Shown in pieces: positions 1-6,140 of a DNA stretch of 9,772 nt. This stretch comes from JBDNFP01 sp041689775. GTDB lineage: Bacteria > Bacteroidota > Bacteroidia > Cytophagales > Spirosomataceae. The DNA lies in NCBI GenBank assembly GCA_041689775.1, contig JBDNFP010000098.1, positions 1 to 9,772 on the forward strand, written 5' to 3'. Numbering within the stretch: position 1 is the stretch's first letter; every line of letters begins with the position of its first letter. Position numbers and translations under genes: made by a program. Under the pieces are notes generated by a model. That model was not told the origin of the DNA. It was given only the letters and a program-made list of their open reading frames with translations, and did not search any database.

Positions 1-213
1 CACCGCGAAGAGAAACAGCTTACGGGCATCGCCAAGTGCCAGTGCAGAACCAACCGCAGCCAGCGCAACCACGTTGCGGCGGCAAGCCTGGTTTGGTTCA
101 GGCTTACGCAGATCGCTTACGACTGTCAGACAAGTGTTTATTAATTGAATTATGGTTTGCTAAGCGATTATTTGCGCACGCAACTGACCCGGCCAACTAT
201 TAAATTCGCATGA
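1..213 (+). pseudogene. C-terminal end of a DDE transposase, interrupted by a stop
   Basis: Frame 1 from base 1 reads HREEKQLTGIAKCQC, then RSQRNH, then SLVWFRL. This is the HR..KQ..GI..CQ.R....QRNH pattern found after the last catalytic Glu in many IS4/IS5-superclass DDE transposases. That Glu is probably just off the left edge. A TAA at 142-144 interrupts the frame, but the same frame continues with a plausible family tail (LNYGLLSDYLRTQL...KFA) to a TGA at 211-213. The simplest reading is a CAA-to-TAA nonsense change that removes about 23 residues. A natural stop at 142 is less likely because the downstream frame still looks like protein. The N-terminal and catalytic parts are not visible, so activity cannot be judged. 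Confidence 0.7.
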
Positions 214-229
214 TTTGCGAAAGTCCTAA
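1..229 (+). mobile_element. Right end of an insertion sequence inserted in a TonB receptor gene
   Basis: The window opens inside an insertion sequence. A transposase C-terminal tail occupies 1-213. About 15 bases of non-coding IS end follow, and at about 230 the sequence turns into the middle of a TonB-dependent receptor. A 6-bp inverted repeat (TTCGCA at 205-210, TGCGAA at 216-221) forms a small hairpin with the transposase TGA in its loop, a common arrangement near IS ends. The left end, the full inverted repeats and the target duplication lie outside the window, so the exact boundary could be a few bases either side of 229. The family cannot be fixed from the fragment; an IS4- or IS701-like DDE element is the best guess. 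Confidence 0.75.
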
Positions 230-2263
230 AATGTAGAGAATAGCATTGTATCGGCGGGGGCTACCGCCCTGGAAGTCCTGGAACGGTCGCCGGGGGTAGT
301 GGTAGACCAGCAGAATGATCGCTTACAGCTAAGGGGAAAAGATGGTGTAATGGTTCAGATTGACGGAAAGCAAACGTTCCTTTCGCAACAGGAGCTTATG
401 AATTTGCTTCGAAACACTCCCAGTGATAACATCGAGAAAATAGAGCTGATCACGAACCCATCGGCCAAATACGACGCGGTGGGTAATTCAGGCATTATCA
501 ACATCGTTTTCAAGCGTAATAAGAACTTCGGCACCAATGGTAACGTGACATTAGGAGCTGGTTATAGTCGTTTCTATCGCACCAATGGTAGTATATCACT
601 CAATCACCGGCAAGGCAAGATTAGCACTTTTGGCAATCTTAGCCTTTTCAATGCCAACGGATTTAATACCACCGACATTTATCGGACAATACCCTACAAA
701 GGTAATGTGACCATTTTCGACCAGAAGTCGGAGCGTAATTGGCAGTCCAAAAATTATAATATCCGCGCTGGGCTTGATTATAGCCTTACCGACAAGACAA
801 CGATTGGGGTTTTGGTCTCCTCTTTTATCAACGATTGGAGCTTACCCAATGGGATAGGCAACAACCAGATTCTCAACGGAAGTAAGGAACTGCAACAGAC
901 CTTCAAAACGATCACCACGGGTGGTGAACATATGAACAATGTAACGGGAAACTTCAACATGAAACATATGTTTGACGATCAAGGTAAGGAATTGACCTTT
1001 GATGCTGATTATGTGCAGTATGATGGACAAAATACGAATAAACTGGACACCCGCTATTTTTCGCCAACCGGTGAGATGATGGGAAACCCCGACCTGATAC
1101 GTAACGATATGCCATCCACTATAAAAATTGGGGTAGCTAAGTTAGACTATACCCAAACATTAGGCAAAGATAAATTTGAGACTGGGATTAAGAGTAGCTA
1201 CGTAGCGTCAGACAATAACATGACGTTCGAAGTAAAATTTGACGATTGGACGAAAGACCCGGCTCGCTCCAACCAGTTTAAGTACACCGAAAATATCAAC
1301 GCCGCCTACCTGAATTATGGTGGTAAACTAGGGGCTAAAACTCAGTACCAGCTAGGGGTACGGGCGGAACATACCCATTCTATAGGCAATTCCGTAACCT
1401 TGAATGATGTCCGTGATCGTAACTACATCAACCTGTTTCCGAGCATATTTCTTTCCAGACAAGTAGATAGCAGCAACGTTTTAAACTTTTCGTACAGTCG
1501 CCGCATCGATCGTCCCGATTACCAATCGCTCAATCCGTTTGAGTTTTATCTGGATCCGTATACGTTTCAGAGAGGCAATCCTAACCTAAGACCCCAGTTT
1601 ACGCACTCTGTACAGTTGACTCACGTTTACAAAAGCTTCCTAAATACTAGTATTTCGTATAGCCGCATCAAAGACCTAATTGCCAACGATATACCGATGC
1701 AAATTGCTTCCGAAAATAAGACGTATGTCACTAGTGCCAACCTGGATAATCAGGATAATGTGAACCTGACAATCTCGGCTCCGATACCCGTGAATGAATG
1801 GTGGACTGTGCAAGCCAATTTCACCGGAACGTACAATCACTACAAGACTTACTACCTCGATGCTCTATTGGATATTGAGCAGTTTTCCTGGAACACCTTT
1901 GTCAATAATCAGTTCACATTACCAAATGGCTGGTCAGCTGAGGTTTCAGGATGGTACACCAGCAAAAATGTGTACGGTTTATTCGTTGCAAAACCAATGG
2001 GAATGCTCAATGCAGGTATACAGAAAAAAATTCTCGACAAAAGAGGAACTATCCGCCTGAATGCCAATGATATTTTCTGGACCAATAAATTCAATGCCAC
2101 CACCAATTTTAAAGATATGAATTTCAGCGTTCGTTCTTTATGGCCAAGTCGTCAAATAAGAGTTACATTTACGTATCGTTTTGGCAACCAAAATATGAAG
2201 GGAGCTCGTCAAAGAAACACCGGAGCAGACGAACTTCAACAAAGAGTAAAAACGAACGGTTAG
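230..2263 (+). pseudogene. 5'-truncated TonB-dependent receptor (outer membrane beta-barrel family)
   Basis: Intact family members import a ligand across the outer membrane using TonB energy. They have a signal peptide, a carboxypeptidase-regulatory-like domain, a plug and a 22-strand barrel, typically about 800 residues. Here the frame opens at 230, directly after the IS, with NVENSIVSAGATALEVLE, which belongs inside the plug. It continues through GKDGVMVQIDGK, NPSAKYDAVGNSGIINI and the barrel hallmark near RRIDRPDYQSLNPFEFYLD and GNPNLRP, to a final strand RQIRVTFTYRFG and a short polar tail. About 120-140 N-terminal residues are missing, and TAA at 227-229 closes the frame upstream. A GTG at 299 could start a 654-residue protein, but it would have no signal peptide and could not reach the outer membrane. 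No frameshift or stop appears in the remaining 678 codons, so the disruption is probably recent. The ligand is unknown. Confidence 0.88.
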
Positions 2264-2312
2264 AAACAAAGATAATAATCCTTGTACGATTAGTTTAGGT
2301 TAAGAAAATGGA

Positions 2313-2343
2313 AACCCATCCCTATTTTAGGGGTGGGTTTTTT
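2313..2343 (+). terminator. Rho-independent terminator after the receptor remnant
   Basis: A 10-bp stem (AACCCATCCC at 2313-2322, GGGGTGGGTT at 2330-2339, one G-U pair) encloses a 7-base loop and runs into TTTTTT and a further T-rich stretch. It lies 50 bases after the receptor stop codon on the same strand and would keep receptor or IS-derived transcripts out of the next gene. Confidence 0.85.
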
Positions 2344-2463
2344 GTTTGTAAGCTACTTTACTGCTTTAGAGAACACTTTTGACTGGTTTTTAAGCTATGA
2401 CTACCAGTAGCTTTTTTTGTACATTACACTATTCAATACTTTCTTTAACTCCATCCTTAGCAG

Positions 2464-3897
2464 ATGACTGACCAAACTACCATAACGTTATACGGTGCTG
2501 ACTGGTGTTCGGATAGCGAACGAGTCCAAAACTACCTGGCTAATCATCAGGTACCCTTTGACTATATCGATATTGAAATTGACAAAGAATCTGCCCAGGT
2601 TCTGGAAGGAATGAATCAGGGTAAAAGAATTACGCCTACGCTGGTTATCAATGACACCCCTTTTGCTAACCCTACAAACGAACTGATCGCTTCCATGCTA
2701 GGGATCAATGAAGACCGACCACGCGTGCAACTATTCGGTGCCGATTGGTGTCCCGACTGCCATCGGGCTAAGGCGTATCTGAAAGATAACGGGATTCACT
2801 ACCAGTACATCAATATCGATGAACATGCCTGGTCCATTGCGGTTTTGGAAGAAATAAACAACGGAAAGAGAATCGTTCCGACTATCCTGATGGATCAGCA
2901 GCCGTACGCTAATCCGGATAACAGAAAGCTCAGGGAGCTACTTGATATTGAAGAAGATGCCCTTACGCATTTGTACGATGTAGCCATCATTGGAGGTGGT
3001 GCAACCGGACTTACTACTGCCATCTATTCCCAGCGTGATCGGTTTTCTACCGTTATTCTGGAAAAAAGAATGATCGGTGGAAATGCCGCCTTGACCGAAA
3101 AAATTGAAAACTATCCCGGTTTTGTATCGATCAGTGGACCAGACCTGATGAAAAAAATGGAAGAACAAGCCAAGGTCTACGGTTCTGACATCAAGCTGGG
3201 GGCCGATGTCCGTAAGATCACCCAGGAAAACGGAATATTCTACGTCGAGACAAGTATTGGGGAGGTCAAGGCGCGCTCAATCGTGGTAGCGGTGGGTTCC
3301 ACCTACCGTACACTCAAAATACCCGGCGAGACCGAATTTATCGGGGCCGGAGTTCATTTTTGTGCTACCTGCGACGGTGCCTTTTACCGCGACCGCACCG
3401 TGCTGGTAATCGGAGGTGGCAACAGTGCGCTGGAAGAGGGGATATTTCTTTCCCGATTCTGTAAAAAGGTCATTTTTGTGCACCGGGGAGAAGAGTTCTC
3501 CGCTACCACCACCTACACGGATAAACTTCCCGGCATTGAAAATAGTGAGGTACACCTCAATCAAACACCTATGGAGTTTGTTAGTACTGCGGAAGGAAAA
3601 TTTAAAGGCTTACTGGTAAAAGACAACGTATCCGGTCAGGAAAAAGTACTGGAAGCCGACGGCGCTTTTATTTTCGTGGGGGTTTTACCCAACACCAAAT
3701 TTCTGTCAAAAACTATCGACCTGAATGATCCAGGCTTTGTAAAAACACAGCCTGGATCGGTTGAAACGTCAAGGGAAGGAATTTTTGCTGCCGGGGATTG
3801 CCGGATGGGAGCCATTGCGCAGGTAGCGGCGGCTACCGGCGAAGGCGTAGTAGCTAGTTGTGCGGTAAAAGCATTCCTCAAAAAAGAAGAAGTGTAG
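2464..3897 (+). CDS. Double-glutaredoxin/thioredoxin reductase fusion flavoprotein
   Basis: This is a predicted cytoplasmic disulfide reductase of 477 residues with no signal peptide. Residues 5-80 and 87-160 are two glutaredoxin-like domains that match each other (YGADWCSDS versus FGADWCPDC; GKRITPT versus GKRIVPT). The first has Cys15 with Ser18 in place of the second cysteine; the second has the dithiol site Cys96-Pro-Asp-Cys99. Residues 170-477 form a full thioredoxin reductase: FAD motif GGGATG at 177-182, IENYPGF, redox site Cys300-Ala-Thr-Cys303, pyridine nucleotide motif GGGNSA at 317-322, and C-terminal FAD motif GIFAAGDC from 439. By family knowledge, electrons should run from nicotinamide to FAD to Cys300/303 and then, by inference, to the fused glutaredoxins. 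The plan resembles AhpF (two thioredoxin folds plus reductase), but no AhpC gene is visible nearby. The nucleotide loop reads HRGEEFS rather than HRRxxxR, so NADPH preference is uncertain. The ATG at 2464 starts directly with the first domain and has no Shine-Dalgarno. The final acceptor is unknown. Confidence 0.92.
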   Translation: MTDQTTITLYGADWCSDSERVQNYLANHQVPFDYIDIEIDKESAQVLEGMNQGKRITPTLVINDTPFANPTNELIASMLGINEDRPRVQLFGADWCPDCHRAKAYLKDNGIHYQYINIDEHAWSIAVLEEINNGKRIVPTILMDQQPYANPDNRKLRELLDIEEDALTHLYDVAIIGGGATGLTTAIYSQRDRFSTVILEKRMIGGNAALTEKIENYPGFVSISGPDLMKKMEEQAKVYGSDIKLGADVRKITQENGIFYVETSIGEVKARSIVVAVGSTYRTLKIPGETEFIGAGVHFCATCDGAFYRDRTVLVIGGGNSALEEGIFLSRFCKKVIFVHRGEEFSATTTYTDKLPGIENSEVHLNQTPMEFVSTAEGKFKGLLVKDNVSGQEKVLEADGAFIFVGVLPNTKFLSKTIDLNDPGFVKTQPGSVETSREGIFAAGDCRMGAIAQVAAATGEGVVASCAVKAFLKKEEV

Positions 3898-3918
3898 CTT
3901 TCTATGCAAAAACTATCA

Positions 3919-4590
3919 TCACAGAAGCACTAATTTTTGGGTCAAAGCCAACAGATCGGTCTCGATCATATCCGGCGGTGTACTCAATGAATAAACAGCC
4001 TGACCGGGACGCGCCAGAAAAGCGCTTTTCATTCCGGCCTGACTCGCTCCGGCCACATCCCAGCCATGGGCTGCCACCATCATGATTTCATCTTCCGGGA
4101 GTTGAAGTAGGGTGGCGGCTCCTTGATAGGTAGATGGATCTGGCTTGTACCTTCTGAACTCGTCAACCGATATCAAGGCCTCGAAGAAGTGGGTTAATCC
4201 GGCAAACTCCATTTGCCGGACTAAGGCTTTTTCGGCCGAATTAGTTAGAACCGCCAGCCGATAGCCCGCATCCTTTAACTTTTGTAGGCTTTCGGACACT
4301 TCGGCGTGTGGAGGTCTTTCCAAAATGAGCCCGACCAGTCGTTTGTACTCCGATTCTTCTACATCACACCCAAGTACCTCCGCCGCCATACCCAATGTTG
4401 CCACTCCTACTTCCCCAAAAGAGTGGTACGTCCTTTTACTATTTTCTACCAAGGAGTAGTGTAACAACATTAAAAACCACTGATTGAACGCGAATTCGTG
4501 ACGAAATACCCGGTTAATTTCAGCTTTCATCGACGATAGATCCAGTAAGGTCTCATTCACGTCAAAAAGGAGTAAGGTTGGTCGTTTCAT
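3919..4590 (-). CDS. HAD-superfamily hydrolase, type II haloacid dehalogenase-like
   Basis: A 223-residue cytoplasmic protein of the (S)-2-haloacid dehalogenase subfamily, at that family's normal length. Motif I is LFDVNETLLD with the nucleophile Asp10 and Thr14. The residue at +2 is Asn, not the Asp expected in HAD phosphatases. Motif II is LTNSA (Ser118), motif III is RYKPDP (Lys149) with Tyr155, and motif IV is AAHGWDVAGA with Asp178. Relative to the well-studied L-DEX enzyme, the Ser175 and Asn177 positions are Ala173 and His175, and the region expected to carry substrate Arg41 (FNQWFLMLLH) has no Arg. True dehalogenase activity is therefore not assured. The start at MKRPTLLLFD is preferred because it puts motif I at the usual distance; the frame extends 11 codons further upstream into the pgk terminator. 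The gene converges on the redox fusion gene with 21 bases between stop codons. Confidence 0.85.
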   Translation of the reverse strand: MKRPTLLLFDVNETLLDLSSMKAEINRVFRHEFAFNQWFLMLLHYSLVENSKRTYHSFGEVGVATLGMAAEVLGCDVEESEYKRLVGLILERPPHAEVSESLQKLKDAGYRLAVLTNSAEKALVRQMEFAGLTHFFEALISVDEFRRYKPDPSTYQGAATLLQLPEDEIMMVAAHGWDVAGASQAGMKSAFLARPGQAVYSLSTPPDMIETDLLALTQKLVLL

Positions 4591-4621
4591 AGGGTAATTT
4601 TTTAAGTTTAGCATAAAATAC

Positions 4622-4653
4622 AAAAAAGCGGTGATTTCGAAGAAACCACCGCT
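4622..4653 (-). terminator. Rho-independent terminator of pgk
   Basis: Read on the minus strand, a 12-bp stem (AGCGGTGGTTTC pairing with GAAATCACCGCT, one G-U pair) with a TTC loop is followed by six T. It starts 30 bases after the pgk stop codon and ends about 30 bases before the HAD start codon, so pgk looks like a single-gene transcription unit. Confidence 0.88.
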
Positions 4654-4682
4654 CAGCTACACTATGAATATTACCAAAATTC

Positions 4683-5870
4683 TTAGTTCAATGCGGCCAC
4701 ACCGGGTAATGTTTTACCTTCCATGTATTCGAGCAACGCACCACCACCGGTAGATACGTAGCTTACACGGTCGCCGTATCCGGCATTATTTACAGCTGAT
4801 GCTGAGTCTCCACCGCCGATTAATGAAAATGCATCATTCTCTTCGGTTGCCTTTACAACTACCTTCGCAATAGTGTCAGTTCCGATTGCAAAGTTCGGGA
4901 ATTCAAAAACGCCCATCGGACCATTCCAAAGGATAGTCTTCGATTTCGCAAGAATATCCGAGAAGAGCGCGATAGACTCTGGTCCGATATCGAGCCCTTG
5001 CCATCCATCAAGAATCTCACCGGCCTTGACGGTTTGACGGTTGGCATCATTGCTGAAATCATCGGCAATAATATTATCCACCGGCAAAACCAAGTTTACA
5101 CCCTTTGCCTTTGCTTTTTTTATCAATTCCAAAGTAAGTGGCATTTTATCCTCTTCCAGCAGGGAGTTTCCAATATTTCCACCGTGAGCCTTTGAAAAAG
5201 TATAAGACATACCTCCACCAATGATTAGGTTATCGACGGTATCCAGTAGCCGCTCAATAATCAGTATTTTGTCAGAAATCTTGGCCCCTCCCATGATGGC
5301 CGTAAATGGACGCTCGGCGTGTTCTAACAAACGTTGGGCGTTATCTAGCTCGGCCTGCATTACGTAGCCACACACTTTATCTTTGAAGAACTCACCAATA
5401 ACCGCAGTCGAGGCGTGGGCGCGGTGGGCAGTACCAAAGGCGTCCATAACCCAAACGTCACCCAACTTGGAAAGTTTCTCAGCAAATTCCTTGTCTCCTT
5501 TTTCTTCCTCCTTGTGGAAACGAAGGTTTTCGAGTAGTAAGATTTCACCCGGTTGGAGACTGGCAGCCAATTCGGTGGCTTGCTCACCAACGCAATCATT
5601 CGCAAACTTAACCGTACGCCCAAAAATCAGAGATAATGGATTCACCAGATGTTTCAGTGAATACTTTTCGGTTGGGCCATTTTTGGGCCTACCCAAGTGC
5701 GACATAAGTATACATGCTCCACCACTATCCAGAATTTTAGAAATGGTGGGGATTGTAGCTTTTATGCGAGTATCATCCGTAATCTCAAACTTATCATTGA
5801 GGGGAACGTTAAAGTCAACGCGGACGAGGGCTTTTTTTTTAGAAAAGTCGTACGTATCAAGTGTTTTCAT
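4683..5870 (-). CDS. pgk: Phosphoglycerate kinase
   Basis: Converts 1,3-bisphosphoglycerate and ADP to 3-phosphoglycerate and ATP in glycolysis, and the reverse in gluconeogenesis; cytoplasmic monomer. At 395 residues it has the usual bacterial length. Substrate-side motifs are VRVDFNVPLN (16-25, Asp19, Asn21), DDTRIK (Arg35), SHLGRP (His58, Arg61), ENLRF (Arg117) and DAFGTAHRAHAS (143-154). Nucleotide-side motifs are GGAKISDK (194-201), WNGPMGVFE (315-323), GGGDSA (352-357) and STGGGALLEYMEGK (373-386). All look intact. ATG at 5868-5870 is preferred over an in-frame start 8 codons upstream, because the latter would lie at the predicted transcription start and the family begins with a short lead before the first strand. 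Codons 11-13 contain a run of nine A. The gene diverges from the FAN1 gene and has its own terminator. Confidence 0.98.
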   Translation of the reverse strand: MKTLDTYDFSKKKALVRVDFNVPLNDKFEITDDTRIKATIPTISKILDSGGACILMSHLGRPKNGPTEKYSLKHLVNPLSLIFGRTVKFANDCVGEQATELAASLQPGEILLLENLRFHKEEEKGDKEFAEKLSKLGDVWVMDAFGTAHRAHASTAVIGEFFKDKVCGYVMQAELDNAQRLLEHAERPFTAIMGGAKISDKILIIERLLDTVDNLIIGGGMSYTFSKAHGGNIGNSLLEEDKMPLTLELIKKAKAKGVNLVLPVDNIIADDFSNDANRQTVKAGEILDGWQGLDIGPESIALFSDILAKSKTILWNGPMGVFEFPNFAIGTDTIAKVVVKATEENDAFSLIGGGDSASAVNNAGYGDRVSYVSTGGGALLEYMEGKTLPGVAALN

Positions 5871-5899
5871 AGAATGAACGGGATTTTTTTGCACTGAAA

Positions 5900-5907
5900 C
5901 AAATGTA
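5900..5907 (-). promoter_or_regulatory. Predicted -7 promoter element of pgk
   Basis: On the minus strand the sequence is TACATTTG, an exact match to the Bacteroidetes -7 consensus TAnnTTTG. It lies about 30 bases before the pgk ATG, implying a leader of roughly 20 bases. The -33 element is less clear: a TTTG lies upstream with only 13 bases between the elements, shorter than usual, and a TTAG lies at about the normal distance. Confidence 0.6.
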
Positions 5908-6140
5908 ATTTAATTCTTAACAAAATACTAAGAATACACTAGTTACCACGGCCTTGTACTTAGTATAATTATATTTTTAAGTTATAAATTTCTATTTATA
6001 TGGTTATTTATAATTAAGAAACTCATTTGGGCTGTGCTTCGTTTTTAAAACTGAATTACAGCAAAACCACTACCATATTAATAGGATACTTTGGTTCCTT
6101 AACCCCAAGTTTCGCTAACGCATACCCTACTACTTTGCCT
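5908..6140. other. AT-rich divergent intergenic region
   Basis: This stretch separates divergent pgk and FAN1 genes. Bases 5960-6020 are very AT-rich and hold a 7-bp inverted repeat (TATAAAT at 5983-5989, ATTTATA at 5994-6000) and a second copy of ATTTATA at 6006-6012. A TTG-initiated extension of the FAN1 frame starts at 6027, but the added residues look non-coding. The FAN1 promoter should lie here. TACTTTG at about 6085-6095 is near the -7 consensus but one base short in spacing, so I do not assign it. Confidence 0.4.

Noticed and set aside
1..120. Minus-strand open frame reading like a secreted protein start (SDLRKPEPNQACRRN...)
   Set aside because: It is antisense to the transposase tail, has no ATG in a sensible place, and the plus-strand reading matches a known transposase pattern.
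299..2263. The receptor as a functional 654-residue gene starting at GTG 299
   Set aside because: Conserved receptor sequence continues upstream of 299 to about 230, and a start there would give no signal peptide; truncation explains the data better.
2344..2463. Promoter of the redox fusion gene
   Set aside because: Several TTTG and T-rich stretches occur, but no pair matches TTTG/TAnnTTTG at acceptable spacing, so none was called.
3898..3918. Terminator between the convergent redox fusion and HAD genes
   Set aside because: The 21 bases contain no inverted repeat or T-tract that I can see.
5383..5877. 164-codon plus-strand frame opposite pgk
   Set aside because: It lies wholly antisense to a well-conserved enzyme gene, has no family resemblance and reflects the codon bias of pgk.
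6027..6140. N-terminal extension of the FAN1 protein from TTG 6027
   Set aside because: The extra residues look non-coding, the region is promoter-like, and family homology begins shortly after the ATG at 6141.
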